Under the pieces are notes generated by a model. That model was not told the DNA's origin. It saw only the letters and a program-made list of their open reading frames with translations, and made no database searches. The translations under genes and the position numbers were made by a program. Below are positions 36,512 to 45,582 of a stretch of 64,000 nucleotides of DNA, one piece after another. Origin of the DNA: JAODBJ01 sp963782465 (lineage in GTDB: Bacteria; Actinomycetota; Acidimicrobiia; IMCC26256; PALSA-610); contig CAWAJR010000005.1 of assembly GCA_963782465.1 (NCBI GenBank), positions 806,001 through 870,000 of the forward strand. Reading direction: 5' to 3'. The number at the start of each line of letters is the position of its first letter. The stretch's first letter is position 1.

Positions 36512-37324
36512 ATGAGCACGTTGACGATGTACCGCCGCGGTGAAGGGGCCGGCGAGCTGTTGCGGAGCTGGCGCCGCCGCCGGCGTCTCAGCCAGCTCGA
36601 CGTGGCGAACGAGGCGGCCGTTTCGGCGAGGCATCTCAGCTTCGTGGAAACGGGTCGATCACAGCCGAGCCGCGAGCTCCTGCTGCACCTGGCCGATCAC
36701 CTCGACGTGCCGCTGCGCGAACGCAACGCCTTACTGCTGGCGGCCGGGTACGCGCCGGCCTACTCGGAGCGGTCGCTCGACGACGAGGAAATGGACCCGG
36801 TCCGCGACGCGCTCGACCACGTCATCGGGGGCCACGAGCCGTACCCGGCGGCGATCGTCGATAGGCGCTGGAACATCGTGATCGCGAACGGCTCCGCACT
36901 CAGCCTCTTCACCACCGGTGTCGCCGGCCACCTCCTCGAACCGCCGATCAACGTGTACCGGCTCGGCTTGCACCCGGAAGGTCTCGCGCCTCGCGTCCGG
37001 AACCTCGGTGAGTACAGCCACCACCTGATGACGCGTTTGCAGCGCGACGCAGCGGTGAGCGGCGACCCGGTGCTCGGCGCGTTGCTCGACGAGGTGCGCG
37101 GTTACCCGGGGGTCAGTGTCCCGAACGTGATCGAAGCCGACCCGGCCCGCATGCTCTTCCTCCCGATGGAGTTCACGACGGTCGACGGCCGGGAGCTGTC
37201 GTTCTTCAGCACGCTCGCGACGTTCGGCACCGCGCTCGACGTGACCGTCGCCGAGCTGTCGATCGAAGCGTTCTTTCCTGCGAACCGGGCAACCCGCGCC
37301 GCGCTGCAGCACACGGCTACCTGA
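36512..37324 (+). CDS. XRE-family regulator with MmyB-like ligand domain
   Basis: 270 residues. N-terminal HTH (LLRSWRRRRRLSQLDVANEA, VSARHLSFVETGRSQPSREL) and C-terminal MmyB-like ligand-binding domain (WNIVIANGSALSLF, NVYRLGLHPEGLAP, FFPANRATRAALQ). ATG 36512. Divergent from the SnoaL-like gene; its 3' end overlaps the AurF-like gene by eight bases. Confidence 0.92.
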   Translation: MSTLTMYRRGEGAGELLRSWRRRRRLSQLDVANEAAVSARHLSFVETGRSQPSRELLLHLADHLDVPLRERNALLLAAGYAPAYSERSLDDEEMDPVRDALDHVIGGHEPYPAAIVDRRWNIVIANGSALSLFTTGVAGHLLEPPINVYRLGLHPEGLAPRVRNLGEYSHHLMTRLQRDAAVSGDPVLGALLDEVRGYPGVSVPNVIEADPARMLFLPMEFTTVDGRELSFFSTLATFGTALDVTVAELSIEAFFPANRATRAALQHTAT

Positions 37325-38264
37325 GTGCATCCTCGCGAGCCGCGGTGATGAGCGCGCCGCCGTTCCGGTCGACCCCGCACAGACGCTGCCAGCCGCGCGG
37401 CACCCGGCCGTCCGGGAAGGCACCGGCGGCGAGGACTTCGCGCAGGATCGGGCGGGTCGACTCGTTGCGAAGGCGCACAATCGACGGGCTGCGGTGCACC
37501 CGCCACCAGGTTTGCCAGCCGGGAAGCCCGACCGCCCGGTAGATGCCGGGATGGAGGAGCCCCTCGAACTGGGCCCGAATGATGAACGGCGCCAGCCACC
37601 GCAGCTGCGCCCGTTGCCGGCGGGAGGCGGCCGCGACCAGTTCGGGGAGCCGCAGCCGCGCGAACGAGAGATGCCGTGCCTCTTCCTGCCGGTGGTACCG
37701 GCTGACCCGGGCGAGGAACGGGTCGGTGCCGGGATGCTCCGACGAGCGTTTCTGGATGAGGTCGGGGATCTCCTCGCCCGCGAGGACGAGCGCGTAGAAG
37801 AGCGGCGGTTGCTTGATCACGACATCGAGCACCCGCCGCCGGAACCAGCCGAGCAGGCCGCGTTCGAACGGGTTGACCGCCGTCGGCTCGAGCTGGCCGA
37901 GCAGCCGGACGAACAGGCGGGAGTGGCGCGTCTCCTCGCCGATCTCGTGGAGCGCGTAGGTCACCCACGGGTCGGCGAGGTCGGCGGCCCGCTCGATCTG
38001 GATGCCGAAACCGGAGATGAGGATCGACTCGAACCGGATGCCGACCTCGGTGATGGCGGCAACCTCCTCGGCGGCGAGGCGGCGGCGCTGTTCGGGGCTC
38101 AGCTCGAGGCCGAGGTCACGCGTGCTGAGCAGTTCGTCGGGGAGGACCTGCCCGCTCCCGAGCGTGCCGGCGACTTCGGCGTCGGGGTCGATGACCCGCT
38201 TGGCCGAGATGCTCGACAAGCGTTCGATGCGCTGGGCGACGTCGGTGTTCGCGGCGGTGTTCAC
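37317..38264 (-). CDS. AurF-like diiron N-oxygenase family protein
   Basis: 315 residues. Ligand-rich helices EEVAAITEVGIRFESIL, HEIGEETRHSRLF, AGEEIPDLIQ and RYHRQEEARHLSFAR match the diiron p-aminobenzoate N-oxygenase (AurF) family, which oxidises amines. GTG 38264 (VNTAANTDVAQ) follows GGAGGA closely; ATG 38294 is in frame but inside the shared operator. Divergent from a MerR gene. Specific substrate unknown. Confidence 0.85.
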   Translation of the reverse strand: MNTAANTDVAQRIERLSSISAKRVIDPDAEVAGTLGSGQVLPDELLSTRDLGLELSPEQRRRLAAEEVAAITEVGIRFESILISGFGIQIERAADLADPWVTYALHEIGEETRHSRLFVRLLGQLEPTAVNPFERGLLGWFRRRVLDVVIKQPPLFYALVLAGEEIPDLIQKRSSEHPGTDPFLARVSRYHRQEEARHLSFARLRLPELVAAASRRQRAQLRWLAPFIIRAQFEGLLHPGIYRAVGLPGWQTWWRVHRSPSIVRLRNESTRPILREVLAAGAFPDGRVPRGWQRLCGVDRNGGALITAAREDALR

Positions 38265-38289
38265 GGGTTCCTCCGGGTGGACGACAGCG

Positions 38290-38329
38290 AACATTGTTAC
38301 ATCGATCAATGTTACATTGCAATCTGTAA
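38290..38329. promoter_or_regulatory. MerR-type divergent promoter/operator
   Basis: AT-rich spacer with AACATTG (38290-38296) / CAATGTT (38307-38313), GTTACAT direct repeats, and TTACA (38312-38316) / TGTAA (38325-38329). It stands out from the GC-rich background and lies between the divergent AurF-like and MerR genes. Confidence 0.65.
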
Positions 38330-38339
38330 GGTAGGCGTC

Positions 38340-39122
38340 GTGGCGGAGGACGCGGGCCCGTGGCCGATCGACGACCTGGCCCGGATGGCCGGCACGACCG
38401 GCCGGAACGTGCGGCTGTACCAGACCCGGGGCCTGCTCCCCCCTCCGGAGCGCAAGGGACGCGTCGGCCTCTACGGCCCCGCGCACCTGCAGCGGCTCCG
38501 GTTGATCCTCACGTTCCTCGACCGCGGCTACCCGCTCGCCGCCATCCGGGAGCTGCTCGACGCGTGGCAGGCCAATCGCAGCCTCGCCGACGTCCTCGGG
38601 TTCGAAGAGGCCCTGGCCGCCCCGTTCACGACCGAGCACCCCCGTTCGTTCACGCCTGACGAATTGCAGGAGTTGGTCCCCGACGTATCGGGGACCGCGC
38701 TCGGCCGCGCCGTCGAACTCGGCGTGCTGGTTCCCGACGGCGACAACTTCGTCGCACCGGTTCCCGGGCTCATACGCATCGGTGCCGACCTCGTCGCGCG
38801 TGGGGTGCCGATCGACGCGGTGCTCGGCGCCGCGGCGGCGATCCAGCGCGCGAGCGATCAGCTCGCCGACGCGTTCGTCCGCCTCTTCCTCGACAACGTG
38901 TGGCAGCCCTTCGTCGACGCCGGCGAGCCGGCCGACGGGTGGCGCGACATGACGGGCACGCTCGAGAGCATGCGTGAGGTGTGGCCGGCCGCCGTCCTCC
39001 CCGCGATCGCAGTCGCGATGCGGGCCAAGGTCGACGAGGCGACGGTCGCGATCGCGTCGCGGGAAATCGCCCAGGCATCGCCGGCAACGTCGGATCTCGA
39101 GGCTTCGCCGGAAGCCGGTTAG
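38340..39122 (+). CDS. MerR-family transcriptional regulator
   Basis: 260 residues. N-terminal winged helix (PWPIDDLARMAGTTGRNVRLYQTRGL, LYGPAHLQRLRLILTFLDRGYPL) is typical MerR; the longer C-terminal region (about 100-260) lacks Cys metal sites and may bind a small molecule. GTG 38340. Probably controls the divergent AurF-like gene through the shared operator. Confidence 0.9.
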   Translation: MAEDAGPWPIDDLARMAGTTGRNVRLYQTRGLLPPPERKGRVGLYGPAHLQRLRLILTFLDRGYPLAAIRELLDAWQANRSLADVLGFEEALAAPFTTEHPRSFTPDELQELVPDVSGTALGRAVELGVLVPDGDNFVAPVPGLIRIGADLVARGVPIDAVLGAAAAIQRASDQLADAFVRLFLDNVWQPFVDAGEPADGWRDMTGTLESMREVWPAAVLPAIAVAMRAKVDEATVAIASREIAQASPATSDLEASPEAG

Positions 39123-39282
39123 GCCGGCGCGGTTCGCCGAGTGGCGTCGATGTGGCGAGCGGCACGTACGGGGCAACCCGGCCTCAAGCAGGTGCGCCCG
39201 TGCGCCGAACCCTTGCTGGCGAGGAGGCCAGTTGTACTCGAGCGGGTCGGTCTGAACGGACAAAACCTGTAGCCCACTGGAT

Positions 39283-39429
39283 GTGTGGCGCCAGCAACTC
39301 GAGATCGTGCAACAGAAGGCCGAAGCGCGCGCCAACGGCCGGCGCTCGCCGCTCGATCCGGCTCCGGAACCGCGACCGGCGGCGGTCAACACCGCGACGA
39401 CCCCGGGAAGGGTCGACATCCGGATGTGA
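39283..39429 (+). CDS. Possible 48-residue small protein
   Basis: GTG 39283 to TGA 39429: MWRQQLEIVQQKAEARANG then a Pro/Ala-rich end, DIRM. Third-position G/C bias fits coding. It is the only sign of a gene in the otherwise empty 39123-39477 gap. Family unknown. Confidence 0.35.
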   Translation: MWRQQLEIVQQKAEARANGRRSPLDPAPEPRPAAVNTATTPGRVDIRM

Positions 39430-39477
39430 GGGTTCGACCGGGCGCGCAATGGCGCGCGACCAACTACGTTCCCGCGG

Positions 39478-39966
39478 ATGAACGGTCAGGTCGGCGCCGA
39501 CGACATACCGGTCGCGCACACACCACTCGGCGGTTACGGCGAGGAGATGCCTCCGCCCGTCCTCGCGGGTTGCTCGACGCCGATCATCGCCGGGGCGCCC
39601 GATCTGCGCGGCCTGTGGGAGACCGTGGCGCTCACGGTTGGCGGCGCGACCGCGGCCGCCGACCACCCCGTTTGGAAGCACCGCGAACGCATCGAGCAAT
39701 GCGGTGATCGGATCGTCGTGACCGCAGGCGGGGTGGTGCACGACATGCGCTGTGACGGCACCGAGGCGGGCGGCGTGCACGACGTCGCGCAGATCGATTT
39801 CGCGACGCCCATCACCGTGGTCGCGACCTACGAGGACGGTGTGCACACGTTGCGGCCGGTCGGGATGCCCGGCGTCGTGGTGACCCGCCGGCTCGACGGT
39901 CACGAGATGGTGTGGGACTACGCCGGCGCGTTCACGGCGCGCCTCCGGCGCGTCGCGGGGAGCTGA
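39478..39966 (+). CDS. Hypothetical protein, possible lipocalin-like fold
   Basis: 162 residues: DLRGLWETVALTVGG, then HRERIEQCGDRIVVTAGGVVHD and a strand-rich C-terminal half (ITVVATYEDGVHTLRPVG, VVVTRRLDGHEMVWDYAG). The alternating strands and GLW motif recall small beta-barrel binding proteins. One base separates it from the LysE gene. Function unknown. Confidence 0.6.
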   Translation: MNGQVGADDIPVAHTPLGGYGEEMPPPVLAGCSTPIIAGAPDLRGLWETVALTVGGATAAADHPVWKHRERIEQCGDRIVVTAGGVVHDMRCDGTEAGGVHDVAQIDFATPITVVATYEDGVHTLRPVGMPGVVVTRRLDGHEMVWDYAGAFTARLRRVAGS

Positions 39967-39968
39967 AC

Positions 39969-40607
39969 GTGCCGCCCGTTCACCGCCTGTTCCCGTTCGC
40001 GCTGGCCGCCTTCGCGCTCATCGTGGTCCCCGGCCCGAGCGTGTTGTACGTCGTGAGTCGTGGCGTGACGCTCGGCCGGCGAGCCGCGCTCGCGACGGTC
40101 GCGGGGAACGCGGCCGGCGAGTACGCGCAAGTCGTCGGCGTCGCGCTCGGGCTCGGGCTCGTCCTCGAACGGTCGGTCGCGGTGTTCACCTTCGTCAAGC
40201 TCCTCGGTGCCTGCTACCTCGTCGTGCTCGGACTGCGCACCATTGGCCGTCGCCGCGAGTTGCACGAGGCGCTGGACTCGCCGGCGGCACCGTGGCGAGC
40301 GCGGCGGGTGCTGGGCGAAGGTTTCGTCGTCGGTATCACGAACCCGAAGACGACCGTGTTCTTCGCGGCGATCCTCCCGCAGTTCGCCAACCCCAATGCG
40401 GGTCACGTGACGATGCAATTCCTCGTCTTCGGCCTCGTATTCATGGCCATCGCGTTGGTATCCGACAGCGCGTGGGGTCTCGCCGCGGGGACGGCACGCG
40501 AGTGGTTGACGCGCTCACCGCGTCGTCTCGAGAGCGTCGGCGCGACGAGTGGCGCGGTGATGATCGGCCTCGGCCTACGCCTCGCGTTGCTCCGCCGTCA
40601 CGACTGA
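39969..40607 (+). CDS. LysE/RhtB-family exporter
   Basis: 212 residues, about six membrane helices. LIVVPGPSVLYVVSRGVTLGRRAALATVAGN is the family signature; GEGFVVGITNPKTTVFFAAILPQF is its conserved middle. Exports amino acids or derivatives. GTG 39969 follows the previous gene by two bases, suggesting an operon. Confidence 0.92.
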   Translation: MPPVHRLFPFALAAFALIVVPGPSVLYVVSRGVTLGRRAALATVAGNAAGEYAQVVGVALGLGLVLERSVAVFTFVKLLGACYLVVLGLRTIGRRRELHEALDSPAAPWRARRVLGEGFVVGITNPKTTVFFAAILPQFANPNAGHVTMQFLVFGLVFMAIALVSDSAWGLAAGTAREWLTRSPRRLESVGATSGAVMIGLGLRLALLRRHD

Positions 40608-40810
40608 CGCGCCGGAGCCGTCGCCGCCGTCGCCGGCGTAGTGCCCTTCCTCTGTTCGGTCGCGAACGGCCCGAGTTGAGCGATCGGGCGGAAGCGAACT
40701 GCCGCCGGCTGATTTTCCAAGAGTGAGCGCTTCGCCGGCGTCGCGATCTCAGATCGCGCCGTTCTCCGACGATGGCACATTTGTATCAGTGCCCGACTTT
40801 GGAGCCCGTT

Positions 40811-42373
40811 GTGAAGTGGAGCGTCGGTCGCAAGCTTGCGCTGCTGTCGACCGTTGGGGTCGTCACCGTTGTCGCGGTCGGGGTCGCGGGAACGGCCGGG
40901 GTCGGCACGGTCAACGGCCGTATCCGCTCCCTGCATCGTGACGCGCTCGCACAGCGCGCGCAGGCCGAGGTCGATGCGTCGCACGACAACGAGCGATGGG
41001 CGCTGCTCGACTACATGCGGGCGCCCGACGCCGAGAGCCAAGCGCGGGCGACCGCCGATATCAACCAGGCGCAGGCGACGATCCTGACCAAACTCGACGA
41101 AGTCGACAACGCGGGCCTCGGTCCGTCGATCGCCGCCGACGTGAAAACGCTGCGGGCGCAGGCCGGCGCGCTCGCCGACGCCGTCAACGGTGTGGTCTCC
41201 GCGGCCGACAGCCGGGTCGACGTGAGCGTCGCCTACGGGAGTTTCGTTCGCACCTTTGATGCCTTCACCGGCCGCGTCGACGCGCTCGTCGCAAAGATCG
41301 ACCAGAAGGCCACCAACGACCAGGCGAAGGCGAGCTGGACCGCGAACATGACGCGCCAGGTCATCTGGATCGACGTACTCGTCGGGCTGCTGGCTTCCGC
41401 GTTGCTCGCCTGGTTCATGAACCGCTCGATCACCAGGCCGCTCGCTCAGAGTGTCGAGAGCCTGAACGCGCTGGCCAACAAGGACCTCACCCAGAAGCTC
41501 GATGTCCGTACCAGCGACGAGACCGCGCGTATGGCGATGTCGCTCAACGGCGCCTACGACAGCCTGAGGGCCGCGTTCGAGGCCATCGCGTCGAACGCCG
41601 ACACCCTGGCCACCGCGTCGGAAGAAGTGATGGCGGTCGCGACACAGATGGGTGCGAACGCGGAAGAAACGTCGGCCCAGTCGAACCAGGTCTCGGGCGC
41701 GGCCGCTCATGTGAGCTTCTCGATCGACAGCGTCGCGACCGCAGTCGAAGAGATGACGGCGTCGATCGGCGACATCGCCGGCCGGATCGCGGAAGCAGCC
41801 GGGGTCGCGGCCCGGGCGGTCGAGAAGGCGGCGATGACGAACGAGAGCGTCGCGAAACTCGGCGCGTCGAGCAGCGAGATCGGCAAGGTCGTCGAGGTGA
41901 TCACGTCGATCGCCGAGCAAACCAAGTTGCTGGCGCTGAACGCGACGATCGAGGCGGCCCGCGCCGGAGCGTCGGGGAAGGGCTTCGCGGTCGTCGCGAA
42001 CGAAGTGAAGGAACTGGCCGGCGAAACGGCACGCGCGACCGAAGACATCGCGCGCAAGATCGACGCCATCCAAGAGGACACGAACCACGCGGTGACGTCG
42101 ATCCACGAGATCACCGAGATCGTCGGCCAGATCAACGACCTGCAGAACGCGATCGCCAGTTCCGTCGAAGAGCAGGCGGCGACGACGAACGAAATCGGGT
42201 CGAGTGCCGCCGACGCAGCACGAGGTGCGACCGAGATCGCATCCAACATTTCCGGTGTCGCCACCGCGGCTCAGAGCACCGCACAAGGCGTGGATTCGGC
42301 GCAGCACGCGGCGACGGAGTTGAGCCGGATGGCGAGCGACCTGAAGTTGCTCGTTTCCGCATTCCGTTATTGA
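40811..42373 (+). CDS. Methyl-accepting chemotaxis protein
   Basis: 520 residues. TM1 near 8-30 (LALLSTVGVVTVVAVGVAG), helical extracellular sensor at about 35-185, TM2 near 190-210 (IDVLVGLLASALLAWFM), HAMP (NRSITRPLAQSVESLNALAN), then a coiled signalling domain with the tip EQTKLLALNATIEAARAGASGKGFAVVANEVKELA. No pentapeptide CheR-docking tail; ends SAFRY. GTG 40811; ATG 40772 is an alternative. First gene of the chemotaxis cluster. Confidence 0.93.
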   Translation: MKWSVGRKLALLSTVGVVTVVAVGVAGTAGVGTVNGRIRSLHRDALAQRAQAEVDASHDNERWALLDYMRAPDAESQARATADINQAQATILTKLDEVDNAGLGPSIAADVKTLRAQAGALADAVNGVVSAADSRVDVSVAYGSFVRTFDAFTGRVDALVAKIDQKATNDQAKASWTANMTRQVIWIDVLVGLLASALLAWFMNRSITRPLAQSVESLNALANKDLTQKLDVRTSDETARMAMSLNGAYDSLRAAFEAIASNADTLATASEEVMAVATQMGANAEETSAQSNQVSGAAAHVSFSIDSVATAVEEMTASIGDIAGRIAEAAGVAARAVEKAAMTNESVAKLGASSSEIGKVVEVITSIAEQTKLLALNATIEAARAGASGKGFAVVANEVKELAGETARATEDIARKIDAIQEDTNHAVTSIHEITEIVGQINDLQNAIASSVEEQAATTNEIGSSAADAARGATEIASNISGVATAAQSTAQGVDSAQHAATELSRMASDLKLLVSAFRY

Positions 42374-42423
42374 CGCGTTCCGGTTGGCACGGGCGAGCCA
42401 AGAGGTCCAGGAGGGCGTACCAG

Positions 42424-42798
42424 GTGCGAGCGATGGTGGTCGACGATTCGAGAGCAATGCGAGCGGTGCTGGGTCGCATGCTGCGCTCGTGCGGGTACGA
42501 GGAAATCTGGGAGGCGTCGAGTGGTGTCGACGCGTTCCGCGAAATTCGCGACCACGGCTCGCCCGACGTCGTGCTCGTCGACTGGCACATGCCGCGAATG
42601 AGCGGTATCGAATTCATTCGCCGCGCCCGGAACTCCGGGTTGATCGACGACGCACCGCTCGTGATGGTGACCAGCGAGTCGTCGGTGGAAAAGGTGACGG
42701 AGGCACTCGAATCGGGTGCCGACGAGTTCCTGATGAAGCCGTTCACGCAGGACGCGCTCGTCCAGAAGATCGAACTCGCGCGGGCGCGCCGCCCGTGA
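42424..42798 (+). CDS. cheY: CheY-like response regulator
   Basis: 124 residues. Receiver domain with acid pair MVVDDS, phospho-acceptor Asp in VVLVDWHMP, conserved Thr/Ser VTSES and Lys MKPF. GTG 42424 has CCAGGAGG upstream. Overlaps cheB as GTGA. Probably the flagellar-switch effector or adaptation branch. Confidence 0.93.
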   Translation: MRAMVVDDSRAMRAVLGRMLRSCGYEEIWEASSGVDAFREIRDHGSPDVVLVDWHMPRMSGIEFIRRARNSGLIDDAPLVMVTSESSVEKVTEALESGADEFLMKPFTQDALVQKIELARARRP

Positions 42799-43922
42799 CC
42801 CGGCGCGAAGTTGCCGGCGCACGGGTACGAGTGGTCGTGATCGACGACTCGGTCGTGATCCGGCGCGTCCTCACGACGTTGCTGTCGAACGAACCCGGCG
42901 TCGAGGTCGTCGGCAGCGCGTCGAACGGCAAGCTCGGCCTCGAGAAGGTCAGGCTGACGAAGCCCGATGTCGTGATTCTCGACATCGAAATGCCGGTGAT
43001 GGACGGGCTCGCGACCTTGCCGTACTTGCGGGCCGAGTTCCCCGCGACGCCCGTGATCATGTTCTCGACGCAAACGACGCACGGCGCGGCCGCGACCCTC
43101 GATGCGCTCGCGCTCGGCGCCGCCGACTATGTGACCAAACCGAGTTCGGTCGCGGACCGTGATGCCGCAGTCGCGGCGATCCGATCGCAGATCGTTCCCA
43201 AGATCGACGTGCTCGCCCACCGGGAGGCGCCCGGCGGGCGGCGCGCGACGCCACCGCACCCGGCCGCGACCCGGCGTGGCCGCGCGACCGCACGGGTCGA
43301 CGTCGTGGCGATCGCGGTGTCGACGGGCGGGCCGAAAGCGTTGCACGAACTCGTTCCCCGGCTGCCGCGCGACTTACCGGTGCCGATCGTGATCGTGCAG
43401 CACATGCCGGAGGTCTTCACACGGCTCCTCGCCGATCGGCTCGATCGCGACGCGCCGGTTCACGTCACGGAGGCGGTTGACGGCGAACGGCTCATGCCCG
43501 GCACGATCTATATCGCGCCGGGCGGCCGTCACATGTTGATCGACGGTGCGGGGCTCGGCGACGCGCACGCGCGACTGGACGACGGCGCGCCGGTGAACTC
43601 GTGCCGCCCATCAGCCGATCCTCTTTTCCGTTCCGTCGCCACGGTGTTCGGCGCCGGCGCGCTCGGTGTGGTGCTCACCGGCATGGGTTCCGACGGTTGC
43701 GAAGGTGCGCGTGCGCTCGTCGACGCCGGCGCCGAGGTGATCACCCAAGACCAGGCGACGAGCGTCGTGTGGGGGATGCCCGGCGCGGTCGTGCGCGCTG
43801 GTCTGAGCGCGAGCGAGTTGCGGCTCGAAGACGTGGCGGGCGCGATCCTGGCCCGCGTGTCGAGGCGTCGGGGCAAGTTCGCTCCGGCCCAATGTGCGGG
43901 TGCTGCCGGAGCGCGGTCGTGA
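42795..43922 (+). CDS. cheB: Chemotaxis methylesterase CheB
   Basis: 375 residues. N-terminal receiver (VVVIDDS, phospho-Asp in VVILDIEMP, TKPSS), a short Arg/Pro-rich linker near 125-155, then the methylesterase domain with catalytic Ser in AVSTGGPKAL, His in VQHMPEVF and Asp in GMGSDGCEGA. GTG 42795 and stop both overlap neighbours by four bases. The receiver tail is 18 residues longer than E. coli CheB. Confidence 0.95.
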   Translation: MTRREVAGARVRVVVIDDSVVIRRVLTTLLSNEPGVEVVGSASNGKLGLEKVRLTKPDVVILDIEMPVMDGLATLPYLRAEFPATPVIMFSTQTTHGAAATLDALALGAADYVTKPSSVADRDAAVAAIRSQIVPKIDVLAHREAPGGRRATPPHPAATRRGRATARVDVVAIAVSTGGPKALHELVPRLPRDLPVPIVIVQHMPEVFTRLLADRLDRDAPVHVTEAVDGERLMPGTIYIAPGGRHMLIDGAGLGDAHARLDDGAPVNSCRPSADPLFRSVATVFGAGALGVVLTGMGSDGCEGARALVDAGAEVITQDQATSVVWGMPGAVVRAGLSASELRLEDVAGAILARVSRRRGKFAPAQCAGAAGARS

Positions 43923-44749
43923 CCACCGAGAGCCTCGCGACGTCCGACTTCGACTACATCCGAGAACTCGTACGCGAACGCTCGGCAATCGTGCTCGAAC
44001 CCGGCAAGGAGTACCTGGTCCAGACGCGGCTGCAGCCGCTCGTGCAAGAGCGCGGCGTCGCCGACATCGGCGCGCTGGTTGCGCGCCTGCGACTCGGTGA
44101 GCGTTCGCTCGCGACGGAAGTCGTCGAGGCGATGACGACGAACGAGACGTCGTTCTTTCGCGACGTCCACCCGTTCGAGATGTTGCGCGACGAGGTGCTC
44201 CCCGCGTTGATCGAACGGCGTCGGGCCGAACGCACCCTGCGGATCTGGTCGGCGGCGGCATCGACGGGGCAGGAGGCGTACACGATCGCCATGACCCTGC
44301 GCGAGATGATGCCGCTCCTCGCCGGTTGGGACATCGCCATCCTCGGCACCGACTTGTCGCGCAACGTCATCGAAAAGGCGAAGCAGGGTCGGTACGCGCA
44401 GATCGAAGTGAACCGCGGTCTTCCGGCGCCGCTCCTGCTCCGGTACTTCGAACGGGCCGGCTCGGCATGGTGTGTGAAGCGGGAACTGCGTGACGCAGTC
44501 GAGTTCCGGACCATGAACCTCGCCGCGCCGTGGCCCGCGCTCGCGCGTATGGACATCGTCTTCTTGCGCAACGTGCTCATCTACTTCGACAACGACACCA
44601 AGCGCGACGTGCTCGCCAACGTCCGCAAGACGGTCGCGCCCGACGGCTACCTCTTCCTCGGAGCCGCCGAGTCGACCCTGCCCTACGACCGAGCCTTCGA
44701 ACGGGTGCACTCCGGTCGGACCAATTGCTATCGAGTCATCCCTGCCTAG
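43919..44749 (+). CDS. cheR: Chemotaxis methyltransferase CheR
   Basis: 276 residues. N-terminal helical domain (FDYIRELVRERSAI, FLQTRLQPL-type LVQTRLQPLVQER) and SAM domain with IWSAAASTGQEAYTIAM, GTDLSRNVIEKAKQG and MDIVFLRNVLIYF. GTG 43919 overlaps cheB by four bases. Confidence 0.95.
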   Translation: MTTESLATSDFDYIRELVRERSAIVLEPGKEYLVQTRLQPLVQERGVADIGALVARLRLGERSLATEVVEAMTTNETSFFRDVHPFEMLRDEVLPALIERRRAERTLRIWSAAASTGQEAYTIAMTLREMMPLLAGWDIAILGTDLSRNVIEKAKQGRYAQIEVNRGLPAPLLLRYFERAGSAWCVKRELRDAVEFRTMNLAAPWPALARMDIVFLRNVLIYFDNDTKRDVLANVRKTVAPDGYLFLGAAESTLPYDRAFERVHSGRTNCYRVIPA

Positions 44750-44758
44750 GAGGCAGCA

Positions 44759-45211
44759 ATGGAACTGACGGATCTCGACTTTGCCGAGGTGGTGGAAAGC
44801 GTGTTCTCGGGCATGCTCGGGTTCACCCTCGTCCGAACGCACACCGAGGCGGTACCCGAACCGGGCCGGCGATTCATCGGCACGGTCCACATCAGTGGCT
44901 CGTGGGAAGGGTCGGTGGTGCTCGAGTGCCCGGAGACGTTCGGCCGGCTCGTTGCCGGTTCGATGTTCGGGAGCAGTCCCGAGACGCTGAGCGACGACGA
45001 ACTGGTCGACGTGATCGGCGAACTCGCCAACATGACGGGTGGGAACGTGAAGGCGCTCCTCGGTGGTGACGTTGCGCTCTCGCTGCCGACCGTCGTGCGC
45101 GGCGCCGACTTCCGGGTCGTGGTCCCCGGCACCCATCTGTCGCGCTCACTCGCCTACGTGTGCGCCGGTTACGTCTTCCAAGTCCGAGTGCTCGCCAAGG
45201 ACGGGGTGTGA
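44759..45211 (+). CDS. CheX-like chemotaxis phosphatase
   Basis: 150 residues. ELVDVIGELANMTGGNVKALL carries the Glu-x-x-Asn helix typical of CheC/CheX phosphatases that dephosphorylate CheY-P. FGSSPETLSDDEL matches family spacing. ATG 44759 with CTAGGAGGC before. Stop overlaps the next cheY by one base. Confidence 0.88.
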   Translation: MELTDLDFAEVVESVFSGMLGFTLVRTHTEAVPEPGRRFIGTVHISGSWEGSVVLECPETFGRLVAGSMFGSSPETLSDDELVDVIGELANMTGGNVKALLGGDVALSLPTVVRGADFRVVVPGTHLSRSLAYVCAGYVFQVRVLAKDGV

Positions 45212-45570
45212 TGAAGATCCTGATCGTCGACGACAGCAAGGCGATGCGCATGATCGTCCGCCGCCAGCTGGGCGAGATCGGGCTCGCCGGCGCGGAGTTC
45301 ATCGAAGCGGCGAACGGTGCGGAAGGCGCGGCGATGGTCAAGGAGCACCAGCCCGATCTGGTGCTCGCGGATTGGAACATGCCCGAGATGAGCGGCATCG
45401 AGATGCTCGAGTTGCTCAACGCCGAAGGCGTGCCGGTGAAGCTCGGCTTCGTCACGTCCGAGAGCCAGGAGGCCTACAAGGAGCGGGCAATAGAAGCCGG
45501 AGCGCTGTTCCTGATCTCGAAGCCGTTCAACGCCGAGACGTTCCGCCGTTCGCTCGGTCAGTTCGTCTAG
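45211..45570 (+). CDS. cheY: CheY-like response regulator
   Basis: 119 residues. Acid pair ILIVDDSKAMR, phospho-Asp in LVLADWNMPEMSG, Thr in VTSES, Lys in SKPFN. The second CheY in the cluster. ATG 45211 (GTG 45208 is one codon upstream). It is directly downstream of the CheX-like gene, its likely phosphatase partner. Confidence 0.92.
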   Translation: MKILIVDDSKAMRMIVRRQLGEIGLAGAEFIEAANGAEGAAMVKEHQPDLVLADWNMPEMSGIEMLELLNAEGVPVKLGFVTSESQEAYKERAIEAGALFLISKPFNAETFRRSLGQFV

Positions 45571-45582
45571 CCGGAGCGCGTG

